Source of the DNA: Lunularia cruciata
Lineage: Eukaryota > Streptophyta > Marchantiopsida > Lunulariales > Lunulariaceae
Direction: 5' to 3'
Assembly: GCA_948567375.1 (NCBI GenBank)
Contig: CAOYZS010000005.1
Coordinates: forward strand, 496,001-560,000
Length of the DNA stretch: 64,000 nt
Shown here: positions 11,500 to 22,097 of the stretch, one piece after another
How the letters are laid out: the number at the start of each line of letters is the position of its first letter
Position numbering within the stretch: the first letter of the stretch is position 1
Made by a program: the position numbers and the translations under genes
Notes under the pieces: model-generated
The model's database searches: none
Seen by the model: only the letters and a program-made list of their open reading frames with translations
What the model was told of the DNA's origin: nothing

Positions 11500-12190
11500 C
11501 CGAACCACCAACTGCAACCGCAAGTCACAACCGCAAGTACCCCACCATAGGAGAGAGTGTACTCAAGGCAGCAGACTTGATACCTCTGGTGCATCACAGC
11601 CAGCACAAAGGCAGTGTCAGCATTGCCACAGATTTGGTCACACTAGTGACCAGTGTTTTGACCTACACCCGGAGTTACGGAGTGGTAGGGCTGCTATGGC
11701 AGGTAGTAGAGGAGCTCTAGTTCATGGAGGACGAGGTGGTGGTAGAGGATCTACACCTAGTAGGGGTGCAGTACCTACCCTTACTTCTGATACAACTATG
11801 GCTACTCGGATTGAGCAGTTGGGAGCAAAGATTGGCTAGTATGGCTATTGCTCACAGGAGATCAGATTTGGGTCCTGAGGCTTCCACCTCATATGCTGGT
11901 GCTAAAGATGCTTTGGACTTCATGTGCAGAGCAACACAGGTGGATGCATTTGCAGCAATGACTAGGAGTAGAGTACGTGCTCTAGAGCCTAGAGGAGCAT
12001 CAATGGAGTTGGACCCACAGAGAGGAGAGGTTGGGAGATAGGTCAGACTTCCCCAGTCTTTCATGCTATCTGAGGCATTGCAGACGATATCCATGGTTCC
12101 TAGATGTCCTAGTGCAGGTGTGGTAAGTGGTGATGGAGTACATGATGGACTACCTGCTAGTCAGCCACCTACTACTACATAGATTGAGTC
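11500..12190 (+). pseudogene. gag C-terminus with zinc knuckle, methyltransferase gypsy element
   Basis: The plus-strand gag tail has an intact CCHC zinc knuckle, CQHCHRFGHTSDQC, at 11,615-11,656. A Gly/Arg-rich stretch follows (GGRGGGRGSTPSRG at about 11,720-11,770), typical of nucleic-acid-binding gag tails. Frames 11,724-12,041 and neighbours carry several stops (for example TAG at about 11,837, 12,040 and 12,179) and at least one shift. The region between the inverted capsid and the knuckle (11,170-11,500) still reads partly as gag on the minus strand. Confidence 0.6.
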
Positions 12191-12439
12191 TAGCATGATG
12201 TTGGGGGCGGCTCAACTGATTATGCGGCGTCCTTTGTTTTTGGCCAATGACATGTTTACATTGGAAGTTGACCCAGCCCCAGTGTTCCGGTTGGCTACCA
12301 CACTTTGTGAGAGTAGAGATGATGTGGTTCCTACTACTAGAGCAGAGGTGGTTGGTAGTGGAGCTGACTTGGTTGAGGAGCATGGGATCCATTCAGCGAC
12401 CAGTGGTTTGTGGCAGGTAGTAGCGGCTAGACTGGAGGA

Positions 12440-12949
12440 GTTGCCAACTAGACCAGCCTTTGAGAGAGCTCAGTTTACACCTAGTGTTGTCCTATTGGAT
12501 AACGAGAGGGGGATTTTCTATTTGGTGGGACTTCAGGGAAGGTCTATACACCACAGAGAGTCTTGTTAGACTCCGGTGCACAACCTCTTATGTTGGGGAA
12601 GGTTGCAGTTGTCGGTATGGAGTTGCGGAAGACCGATGTGGAGAGGTGTCCATTTCAGATCCAGACATCTCTAGGTGGTGGTTTCACACAGTACATCACA
12701 CGTGGGGAGCTTGTGGTCCAGGTTCAGCCTAGTCATTTGACTGATAGCTCGGTGGTGAGAGCTCAAGCTATTGCGACAATAGCTGAGTCATACGATGTGC
12801 TAGTTGGGGGAGCAGTGTTATACCCCATGGGTTTTAGCATTGACTATTGGGAGGAGACAGCCTCCTATAGACCTAGTTGGCGGTCTGGTGAGGGACGGGT
12901 ATGTCGACTCCCAGTACGCTTTAGTAGTGGTAGTCTTGGTTCACTATAG
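12440..12949 (+). pseudogene. aspartic protease, methyltransferase gypsy element
   Basis: The protease matures the polyprotein. The frame at 12,563-12,949 contains the active-site loop LLDSGAQPLMLGKVAVVG (Asp-Ser-Gly). It then has SYDVLVGGAVLYPMGFSIDYW, which corresponds to the second conserved protease block with the I/V-L-G core. A small shift near 12,555 separates the upstream part. The frame ends at a TAG at 12,947-12,949 but continues in the same phase without a shift into the methyltransferase segment, so the two were one polyprotein. Confidence 0.7.
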
Positions 12950-13084
12950 TTTGGGACCATGGCAGCATCATTTTTAGCTTTTAGTGGTGTAGTTACTTGG
13001 CTTGGTGACTTGTTGGAGAGGAACGCCCATGCAGAGGATACTCCAGTACCAGAGGAGATCACTCGGCTTTGAAGTACAAGTGGG

Positions 13085-14218
13085 ATTGTTCCATCCACCT
13101 TGGATGTTCCATTGTGGAGTTTAGAGGAGGCATTGCAGCAACATGCAGATCAGTTGGTGCAGCAAGCTTGGAGTGGAGCCTTTGTACCATTAGTAGATGA
13201 GTGTGAGGATGAGCCTCCAAAGGCAATTGCTTTGACACCTCTGGATACCACACTCATTGCTTGGCAGTATCCAATAGAGGGGATATGTCTATTGGAATTG
13301 TTTGGTGGGATTAGCACTGGACTAGCTGCGGTGTCACATGCAAGTATTCGAGTACAGAGGTACTTGTATGTAGAGAGAGAGGAGACTGCTAGGCGAGTCT
13401 TTCTACATCATGTGGTACACTTGGCCTATTGGTATCCGGAGTTATTACCGATGTCAACAGTCAGATGTTACCAAAAGGCCCTACCAATAGACATTTCCTT
13501 ACTAGGGGCGCATGACCTAGAGAGACATGGGCCTATTCACTTGGTGATTTCTGGATGGCCATGTAAGGGACATACACGTGCGGGCCACGGTTTGGGTCTT
13601 CAAGATCCTCGTTCTGGTGTGTTTTGGGAGATGTTACGGATACTACAACATCTCCAGGTTCATCAGTCTGTTTCTCCAGCTTACCTTTTGGAGAACGTCC
13701 CTTTGATGGGTGATTCTCGCACCAAAGTGGTGGCAAGTACACATCAAGTTCATTCTTGGATGGGACCTGCTGTATTGTTAGATGCAGCTAGAGTGGGATC
13801 ACGGGCTCATCGTCTTTGTCTTTGGTGGATGAACCTCTTACCCAGAGAGGTTCTACAACACGCTTATGATAGGATTTAGCGACTTGACTACATCCTTGTT
13901 GATGACATCTTGGATGTTGAACATCAGTCTCAAACAATGGTAGTGGCTGATAGGTCACCTATGGCAATGGTAAACCTAGTTGGACAGCCTAGAGCCGCAT
14001 TTCCCACACTCATGAGTTTCCTAGGCTCTCATGCTTTTTGAGAGGGAGGACCTAGACTTGTTTGGGACTCAAAGTAACAACAGTTGGTGGAGCCCAATGC
14101 CAATGAAAGAGAGCGGGTGATGGGTTTTTGCACTGGTATTACCGCTATTCCAGCAGTGCTAGAGGTATCTAAGCGACAGGTGTTAGGTCAGGTTATGGAC
14201 CTGAACTATTTGACCTAG
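13085..14218 (+). pseudogene. C5-cytosine DNA methyltransferase domain within gypsy pol
   Basis: This domain would transfer a methyl group from S-adenosylmethionine to cytosine in DNA. Motif I (LELFGGISTG, about 13,292) binds the cofactor. Motif IV (ISGWPCKGHTRAG) carries the catalytic Cys codon at 13,562-13,564, with PCK instead of the usual PCQ. Motif VI is LLENVP (about 13,688-13,705) and motif VIII is GSRAHRLCLWW. After a TAG at 13,877 the same frame continues through a putative target-recognition region to motif IX-like RERVMGFCTG and motif X-like RQVLGQVMDLN (to about 14,205). In-frame stops at 13,877, 14,038, 14,074 and 14,216 make this copy inactive. It lies exactly between protease and RT, in phase with both. 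It resembles eukaryotic retrotransposon-borne DNMTs more than a bacterial enzyme, but a tree is needed. Confidence 0.8.
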
Positions 14219-14299
14219 ATTGTGAGCCTTGGCTTGGTAGAGCAGCGTAGGATATGGTTGATAGGCATCATCACTCGAACACTTGTGAGCCCTATGCCT

Positions 14300-15492
14300 A
14301 TCAAGACGATTCAAGCATATGCTAGAGGCGATGGACCAAGTGGACATGGTATTCTTGGGACACATCCAGTAGCTATTAGGGAGAGTGGTCTACTTGGAGT
14401 CCATTCAGGTGAGCATGGGCTACTTGGATTACACTCTTGGTCCATTTGGGATGCAGCTAGAGGACGTGTGGAGCTTGCAGCCAGAGTGGAGGGAGTTTTT
14501 CACACAGAGGTTGGAACCTCTAGTGGTCGAGAGCATGACACTATTGCTCCCAAGGGCCCAATGTAGCAACCAGTCAATACGTCTTCCACTCCAACTACCG
14601 TTACAGAGGATACTTGGGAGCCAGATCTTGGACCCAAGCTTACTGGAGAGGAAAGACCTAAGGTTTGGAGGTTCTTGAGGAGCCACATGAGTTGTTTTGC
14701 CTTCAGTATGAAGGATTTGGGTGCTCTGAAGGAACTTGGTATACGGATTGAGCTGACTAGCGATACACTAGTTTTTCGATGTCCTTATTGTTAAAGTGAC
14801 ATGAAGAGGACATTGATTCAGAGCCAGAGTAGTGACCTTTTTGAGGCTAGTTTGGTGGAGATTTCACATGGAGAGTATGCATCAACGACAATGATGCCAG
14901 CCAAGAAGGATATGCATGGCAACTACATAGATAGGCGGATGTGTGGAGATAACCGTCCTATCAACCGATAGACCAGGGCTGATCGGTATGCCATGCCTAC
15001 ACTAGAGGAGATTTTTGATGCGATTGGGCATGCAAAGGTCTTCAGTACTTTGGATCTTCAAGCGGGATATAATCAATTGCCGATCAAGGAGGAGGATAAG
15101 TCCAAGACAACATTCTGGGCTATTGATCCTCACGGCAGGGATGTGTTATATCAATGGGGTTCTTACCATTTGGGTTGAAGAATGCTCCTGTTGAGTTCCA
15201 AAGGGTCATAGATAGGATCCTAGCTGGATTGGATTTTGCTTGGTGCTATATTGATGACATTTTGGTCTATAACACTACTGTGGAGGAGCATGAGAGACAG
15301 TTGTTGGAGGTGTTTGAGAGGTTGAGATCTCACAGACTCAAATTACATCCTGGGAAGTGTAGGTTCTTCCATGAGCAGGTTGAGTATTTGGGTCACACTA
15401 TTTTCCCCCTGAGGACTTGGTGTTCAGTAGACCAAGGTGGAGGCTATTGCACGTATTCCTTGGCCTATGGATGTGAGCAGAGTGTGAGCATT
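14300..15492 (+). pseudogene. reverse transcriptase, methyltransferase gypsy element
   Basis: The enzyme copies element RNA into DNA. An N-terminal region (14,385-14,900) is frameshifted. RT motifs follow: DRYAMPTLEEIFDAIG, then FSTLDLQAGYNQLP (about 15,040-15,085), then after a one-step shift at about 15,170 LPFGLKNAPVEFQRV. The catalytic block is CYIDDILVYN (YIDD, about 15,245), followed by KCRFFHEQVEYLGHTI. A TAG in NR*TRADRY (about 14,969) probably replaces Gln. The domain is cut at 15,493 by family R copy C, just before the RNase H part, which resumes at 19,192. Confidence 0.85.
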
Positions 15493-15860
15493 TGTGGTAC
15501 CCACATTTTTTTTTCTATGGTTAGTCGTGTTTAAGAGACGAAGTAAGCATGGAAAGTCAAATTGCGAACAAAGAATGGCCAAAAGTAACTTTGGAAGAAA
15601 TCCAAAGAAGATGACATCGGATCCGATGATGGAGGTACTCGGAAGAGGAGTACGCCGGAAAAAGTCCAAAGATCACCGTCTTTGGGTTGGAAGACACAAG
15701 AGAGACAAAGACCGTTTAACAACCTTTGTATGTGGCAAGAAAGTACATTTCAAGAAATGGCGGGGGCAGAAGAAGCATGTCTTGACAATGACCAAGAGTT
15801 GCACGCAGAAGAGAGAAATTTGTAGACAAAATCAACTAAAGAATGACTGCAATTCGGGGC

Positions 15861-15870
15861 AATATAAAAT
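15861..15870 (+). promoter_or_regulatory. possible TATA box of family R
   Basis: AATATAAAAT follows a conserved block (GACTGCAATTCGGGG) in the leader of copy C. The same block occurs on the minus strand of copy D (about 7,121-7,130) and at 26,591 in a 5' fragment (GTATAAAATG). Conservation in three copies suggests a function, but no start site can be shown. Confidence 0.3.
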
Positions 15871-16055
15871 TGTGACTGCAAAGGGGAAAGTTGAATACTC
15901 TGAGTAAATTTCCAATCCCTTAGGGTAGTTGTCCTGCAGTAATGTGTGTTTGAAAGCCCATCGAGAGTGAGATTTTCCAAAACCCTGAGGAAGATAGAGT
16001 GTCTCGTCCAGGAGAGGGTCTCATCTTCCAACATCGTAGAATGAGAGAACAGATC

Positions 16056-18386
16056 ATGGCGAAGAAGGTGGCCAATGAGCTAGCAGTGAGAGGGTTTGCA
16101 ATCCAAAGGGTAGATGTAGTAGCTAGAATTGAAGTCTTGATTAGACTTCATATTACTTTTTTAGCATGGAATTGGAATTTCAATTTCTTGGGAGTGATGG
16201 CAGAGATTGCTGCCAATAATTGTGAGGAGGGTCCCGAAGTGGAAGGGAAGAGAGGCAATCCGGCTCGATGGACTGAGTCGGATTGGAAGTTGGTATTGGG
16301 AAGAGAAGTAGGAGAACCAACAGGCATCACCTTCTATCAGAAGTGTGATGCTGCAGAGGAGACAGCGGAAATCCGCAATTCGTTCTTTGCTCCGAGAACC
16401 ACGAATGGCTACAAGGTGGAGTCCTATCGGGATCTGATCCGAAGAAGTATTGTGGGGGTGATGCTGGCCATGTTCAAGCCAGAACAAACCATCTACGTGA
16501 ACATGCAGCAGGCTGTCTTCTTCCATCATATGTTTGTAGGAGCTCTAGTGAATTGGGCGAAGTGCTTTCACCACCGAACAAGGCAGATAGTGGTGAATTG
16601 GCAAACAGGCTCGCCATCACATTATTTTGCACCGTTTGCAGTCCACTTCTACTTTGGGCTGAACTTACTATCCGAAGAAGAGCGTCATTGTATGGTGTCT
16701 CACATGCATCCCAATTTGCGACAAGAAGCAGACGAGGAGGAGCGACAGTATATGCTACATCTTTGAGCAAATGACAAATACTTCGCGAGGACGGGACAGT
16801 GGAAAGTCAAAGAAATTACCAGTCCAAAGACGAAGAAATGTGGCAAACCAGAAGAAGCAAGGTTGCCTCCCATGCAAAGGAAGACTTGGCGGCTGAGGTT
16901 GAAGACGGCCAAGATCGTAAAAGAGGCATCATTGGGATCGGAGTATGGGGAAGAGACTGAGTCGCAAGAAGAGGAATCGGAAGACGAGGAGCTCACATTG
17001 AAAAGTGAGGAGTCGGGGAGCGATAGCAATGGGGAGCCAAAGGTCCAGCAATTGGCAGCAGTAAGTGAGGCTTGTCAGACGATGATAGTAAACAAGTCAA
17101 GAGCAGAGGAGAAAGTAGAGAATCCCGCGGGGCCGAGTTCAAGAGGCCAAGACAAAGAAAGTGCCAACACGATGAAGATACGAAGATCACGACTTTGGAT
17201 GAAGGAGCCGATGACGGAGGAGAAGACTTCAGACGAAGAGGGCGATGAAGAGGAAGAGCACTCTAGCGGGATATCCTATCTGACGAAGGTGGTAACACCA
17301 TTGCTGGAACTGTTGAAGGAGCATCGAAGAGTAATTCTCCAAGATCGCAGGAAGGGGATGAACGAATTGCAGATGGTGAAGTATTTGGTAAGTGAAGTGA
17401 AGGAGTTGCAGGAGCAACAAGTCCAAAGAAGCAAGGAAGTGGAAGAACTTTGGAGGGAGGAAAGCTTGATGAAGAAAACGCTGACCATGCTACAAGGGAG
17501 TTGTGCAGAAAAGGAAAAGGAACTGCAAAGGCGAGCCGGAGAATTCAAGGAACAAACGATGTGGCTCAATAAGATGAAGGAAGAAGTGAGTGATGTGTGC
17601 ATCTAGAATGTTCATTTGAAGGCGATGAATATCATGATGGAGCAGGAGTTGGACAGCTTAAAGAAAAGTGCCGCAGCGAAAGATCAAGCATGGTAGAGAG
17701 AGTTGGCAGCCAGGCAAGAAGAAGAAGAGCGATTGCGAGAACTTGTCAAGAGCGCGGAACAGCAAAGCATGCAGTATGCAGAGGAGAAGAAGATGCTCGC
17801 TGCGGAGTACGAAGATGAGTTGAAGATGTATCGTGAGGAGTTGAAGGTGGAGCGCTCTCGAGGATATGCATCGGAATCAGTAGGGGAAGTTGCAGGAAAG
17901 TTAAGAGTGATTTTAAGCACAGAGGCTGAAGGGAGATTGGAGGAAGCTCACCTACATGAGTTAAAGTTACTTGTGCAGGAAACACAGAAGAGAAAGGCCA
18001 AGGATGTGGACATGAACACCTTATTGATTTGATTGAGGGAGCGTGTAGATAGGAAAATGCTAGATGTAGAGAACAATGTTAGTCTTAGACTAGATTTAGT
18101 CAATTTGGAATTAGAGAAGATTCAGGATAGTGTGACAGTGGAGAAGAAACCCGATGTCACAGAAGTAGGAGTACAGGTGTCATCGGACTTGATGATTGAC
18201 ACATTAGAGAAGAGTGGGTCAGGAAATAATGAGTTAGATAAGTCACTCTCTAGTACAATTGTAGTTTCTAGTTAAGAAGTAGCTAAAACAGTGAAGGATT
18301 TGGTAGATGTATATATAACCGAAGAAGGAGAAGTAGTAAGAAGATCATTGGGTTTGGAAGCCGATGATGAGGTAGACATCGGATAG
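16056..18386 (+). pseudogene. family R protein, copy C (best-preserved frame)
   Basis: One reading phase runs 2,331 nt (777 codons) with no frameshift and five in-frame stops (16,764 TGA; 17,604 TAG; about 17,694 TAG; 18,030 TGA; 18,273 TAA) before a final TAG. Residues 1-240 form a conserved N-terminal domain (IEVLIRLHITFLAWNWNF, SDWKLVLGREVGE, NGYKVESYRDLI, FAPFAVHFYFGLNLL). Residues 270-420 are acidic and low-complexity. Residues 420-640 are Glu/Lys/Leu-rich and probably coiled coil (KEEVSDVC, ELAARQEEEERLRELV). The C-terminus ends EADDEVDIG. Four of the stops fit C-to-T changes of Arg CGA or Gln CAG. I do not recognise the fold; a gag-like particle protein is a guess. Confidence 0.6.
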
Positions 18387-19191
18387 GGATAAGTGTCAAT
18401 TTTGAGATAGGAAGAGGCAGATATGAAGAGATAGATGTCACTTGGGATCTGTAGGTAGGAAGAGATGTTAGGAAGCGGTGCCTAGGTAGGCAAGTCTGCC
18501 GTTTGCTTCAGTATTTAAGTGGAGCATTTGCAATATGATGTTATTCAGTATTCAAATTTCTGAAGATAGATAAAGCAAAGTGTTGTTCTCAATACTCGTC
18601 ACTTAAGCTTAATTCCGATTGTCAATTTTGTGTTTTTGTTTGTGAGTGTGGGGAGAATTCCAAAGAGCAAGTCAGTGTGTCTGTGGATGTTGGAATCTGC
18701 AGCCTTGATCTTCATTCTGTGTGTTTTGATCCTGAGTGAAGTGCATCGGAGTAATGCCTTGACAGATCTGAGAGGAATTGTAGTGTTGGTAGTATTTTGC
18801 ATTGGTGAGTGCAACATGAAGTTGATGTGAAGCAATTTCGATCGAGGAAGTTGTGCCTTCAGTGGAGGGGTGGAACACAATTCTAAGGTGAAATTGGTCT
18901 TTGTAGTGAAGTGCCGTCTTTGGGAGAATCTATATCATCACAATCAAGAGTTATTTGGACAGAATTTGCTATGTTGTGATTATGTGTGTGTATTTGTGAC
19001 AAGTTGTCAAGATTGTGAGCTTGTTACTCTCTTCTGGGTGTAGTTTCTACCTGAGAGATTAAAGAAAACATCAAGAAGAACTACAATTGTGACTTTTGTC
19101 TTTGTATTCGACCAATTCTGGATAGTATCTCTGCGGGAACGAACTTTACTGACCCGATTACCGCAAAAGTGATATTTGCCGGGTTGTCACA

Positions 19192-19755
19192 ACATTCCTT
19201 GGGTTGGCAAACTTCTATGGCCGCTATGTGAGACGATTTAGTGCCATTGCCAAGGCCTTGATGAAGCTGACCAAGCTTACACATGAGTGGTGTTAGAGAG
19301 ATGAGCAGGAGGGAGCTTTTGTAGAGCTCAAGGAGAGGTTGACATCTGCTCCTATTTTGAGGAGACCAATTAGAGGATGACCATTTCAGGTTCATACTGA
19401 TTGGAGTATGTTGGGGCTTGGAGAGGTGCTCATCCAGCATGATGATGAGGGAAAGAAGTTTGTGGTGGCCTATGGTAGTTGCTCCAACAATTCAGCGGAA
19501 GCAAATTATAGTTCATATGAGGGAGAGTGCTTGGCAGCAGTTTGGGCAGTAGCACATTTCCGATGTTACCTATTTGGTAACCCCTTCACTCTCATCACTG
19601 ATCATCAGCCACTGAAGTGGTTGATGGAGTCCGACAAGCTTTCAAGGAAGCTTGCATGATGGGCTCTGATTTTATAGGAGTATGATTTCACGGTTGTTCA
19701 TAGACCTGGAGTGGTGAACCCTGATGCAGATGGGTTGAGTAGAAACCCATGTCCC
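19192..19755 (+). pseudogene. RNase H and RT connection, methyltransferase gypsy element
   Basis: RNase H removes template RNA. The frame resumes after copy C with FLGLANFYGRYVRRFSAIAK, the RT-RNase H connection. It continues with HTDWSMLGLGEVLIQHD (first catalytic Asp), YEGECLAAVWAVAHF (Glu) and LITDHQPLKWLM (second Asp). The end is DFTVVHRPGVVNPDADGLSRNP, the usual gypsy RNase H tail. In-frame stops at about 19,295, 19,378, 19,657 and 19,675 fit single transitions from Arg or Gln codons. All catalytic acids are still encoded. Confidence 0.85.
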
Positions 19756-19879
19756 AACCAGCAAGATCAGACCAAAGCACGTTGGCATGGTGAGACAGAT
19801 GAGGAGATGGTGCCAGGTTGGCATGCATCGGCCTTTTTGTGTATATTTTTAGAGGCTTTGGTGGTATCTCTCTCAACGC

Positions 19880-21060
19880 ATACAAGAGGAGTTATTGAGG
19901 TCACAGATCCAGAGTGTGAAGATATAAGTACAGTTCAACGAGACATTCATAATGATGTCTTAATGATGGACTATCTTTGCACTGGTGTTGTGGGTGGCAC
20001 AGTTGGGGCCAAGGAGAGAGACCATGTTCTTCAGCAAGCCAGACGGTTTAGATTGGAGGGCAGACACCTTTTGCATGTATGGGAGGATGGTAGACTGTGA
20101 GTAGTACCACTTCCAGCACAGAGACCATAGTTGGTCCATCATGCTCATGAGGAGCTAGGACATTTTGGAGTAAAGCGTACATATAGCTTACTCCAGAGTC
20201 ATTATTGGTGGCGCGGTATGCAGAAAGAGGTACATCAATTTGTTGTCAAATGTGTGGTTTGTGACCAAGTTAGAGCATCATTCAATGCTCCTATGCCACA
20301 GTTACACCCATTACCTATCATGGGATTGGGTTACCCTTGGAGTTTGGACTTTACTTGACCTTTACTGCTGACTGTGAGACATCATCGGTATGTTTTGGTG
20401 ATGGTAGAACCAAGTGGATGGCACTTCCTTACAAGTCTAGTGAAGGGACAACTTACTTATTCTTGGATTGAGTTCTTAGTCATTTTGGTGCACCAGCTGA
20501 GGTTTTGACTGATCAAGGTATCGAGTTCTTGGGAGAGTTTCAGGTCTTGTGTGACAAGGCTTTGATTGATCATTGTACTACATCTCTCGAGATTATCCTA
20601 AGGCAGATAGCTTAGCAGAGAGAGTGGTTCAGACGGTGAAGAGAGGATTGCAAAAATATGGTTTGTAGAGAAGCCACTTGGGAGATTGGGATCTCCAGTT
20701 ACCTTGGTTGGCCATGGGCTATCGGTTCAGCCATCAAGCCTCCTTAGCATCCTTCTCTCCGTACTTTCTACTCTATGGACGAGATTCAGATTTACCTACA
20801 ACCATTTGTCGAGATACTATTGCAGTTTTGGACTTGGATGACCCTAATGTATGGATGAGCGCCTGTTCTAAGCAGGTAGAGATCTTTCAGAGGGTGATGC
20901 CGATGGTCTTTGAGAACTTGGCGATTGCTCAACATATGGATATTGTACGCTATGCTACCATTCGAGAAGGAGGTTATAGACCCTCAATCTGTCGATTTCA
21001 TCCAGATGACTATGTATATCTATAGTAGACAGCACCGACAACACTTGATGTTTCGACAGG
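19880..21060 (+). pseudogene. integrase, methyltransferase gypsy element
   Basis: Integrase joins element DNA to the host chromosome. The zinc-binding HHCC domain reads HEELGHFGVKRTYSLL then KCVVCDQ (20,143-20,265). The core begins near YPWSLDFT (Asp, about 20,350), continues with a LTDQGIEFLG-like segment (Asp, about 20,510) and a LAERVVQTVKRGLQKYG segment (Glu, about 20,620). The C-terminal part (20,678-21,025) has FLLYGRDSDLP, a standard gypsy integrase block. Several shifts occur at 20,355-20,680. No chromodomain is seen after it; a PHD-type finger follows instead. Confidence 0.8.
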
Positions 21061-21159
21061 CCACACTATCTTGAGAGTGCGTGAGGTTTTGGCATCTGGA
21101 TTCCTTGTGTTAGAAGGACGTGATGGTGTGGTTTGGAAGGATCATGTGTGCAATTGTGC

Positions 21160-21365
21160 GCCATGCCACCTCCCAAACATTGATGGTAATATGGACCCAA
21201 GCTTGGCACTTGTACGTGCAGGCTTGAGGTGTATGTTATGTGGCTCTTCTGGTGGAGCTGCTACTATGTTAATGTGTGATAGTTGTTCGACAGGATGGCA
21301 TATGGCATGTATGACTGCTCTCCCTCACAGTGGTTCCTGAGGGACAATGGTTATGTCCTAGATGT
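21160..21365 (+). pseudogene. PHD-type zinc finger at the end of gypsy pol
   Basis: The segment reads CMLCGSS, then MLMCDSCSTGWHMACM, then after a frameshift near 21,330 VPEGQWLCPRCT. Together these give Cys4-His-Cys3 ligands in the order and spacing of a PHD finger (21,230-21,365), including the conserved Trp two residues before the last Cys pair. PHD fingers bind histone H3 tails. In a retrotransposon this position is often taken by a chromodomain, so a role in choosing insertion sites is a reasonable inference. The frameshift disables it in this copy. Confidence 0.7.
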
Positions 21366-21530
21366 ACTTGACCTATAGCTAATTCATTCTTTATATGGTA
21401 TAGATTGCAGACAAGCGACTAACGATGGGGCTCCATAGCACCCGGCCTCCTGATCTTTGCCCATTATAGGGTATACCATATACTTAGAGTAGATGGCTAT
21501 CTGGAGTTAGAGGGACCTAACCGCCAGCTA

Positions 21531-21540
21531 GGGGGGCGAT
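21531..21540 (+). other. polypurine tract of the methyltransferase gypsy element
   Basis: GGGGGGCGAT lies directly before TGTGGCAC, the start of the 3' LTR. This is the expected primer site for plus-strand DNA synthesis and fixes the LTR start at 21,541. Confidence 0.6.
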
Positions 21541-22097
21541 TGTGGCACTTTAGAGGCTATGTATGACTTATGTGTGAGTTGTGCTTCTATAGTGTATGAT
21601 GTTGACAGCGATGTATGTTGTGTAGCAATGTATATACGCACAACATCTATCATGCCATTTGTAGTGTCGCATCTTGATTGCTCGGACACTAGAGTTGCAG
21701 TAATAGTAGTTAAAGTTATTTCAGCAATTCCTCAGAGACTACTTTTTGACGGTCAGATTTCATGTTTGGGGTACTGACTTCACGGTGGGGTCCACCATCA
21801 CTTTGCACCATTTGCACCATCGAGTGTGCCGTCAACGAGACCATTAGGGTTCAGACCTAGCTCAAGTCCAAGGAGTATACTTTCAAAGTGTAGCTCCAAA
21901 GAGCTCACTTCTCTGATGTTGAGCCTTCGAGTTCCTGGCTATGGTGGACAGAGGCCGGCGAGCGTCACCTAGATTCTCTATGCTTGAGTGGGTGTGGCTT
22001 GACTATAATCAGTACCCAGTTGTTGGTAGTTTATAGAGTGATAGATCAAGTACTGATCTGAGTTGAGTTGAGTTGAGAGTGGTAAACAATCTGATTA
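21541..22097 (+). repeat. 3' LTR of the methyltransferase gypsy element
   Basis: It starts TGTGGCACTTTAGAGG right after the polypurine tract. Its middle (21,780-21,912) matches 10,386-10,518 and its end (21,889-22,097) matches the reverse complement of 10,519-10,735. The same start sequence recurs at 22,098. The exact 3' end is uncertain because no clear CA end and primer-binding site can be seen. Confidence 0.5.

Larger units (their letters stand above)
15493..19191 (+). mobile_element. family R copy C, most complete copy (3,699 bp)
   Basis: The copy starts TGTGGTACCCACATTTTT and ends GCCGGGTTGTCACA. Target duplication is GCATT (15,488-15,492) and ACATT (19,192-19,196), one G/A difference. 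The insertion splits the RT-RNase H frame of the methyltransferase gypsy element, and removing it restores the join before FLGLANFYGRYV. The 5' leader carries a TATAAAA-like box at about 15,863, and a 777-codon reading phase occupies 16,056-18,386. No terminal direct repeat was found; the ends form only a weak inverted repeat (TGTGGTACCCAC against TGTGACAACCCGG). Confidence 0.8.

Noticed and set aside
15493-19191. Copy C as a DNA transposon with terminal inverted repeats.
   Set aside because: Only TGTG and a loose ACCC match between the ends; no transposase; kept only as a weaker alternative to the LTR-type explanation.
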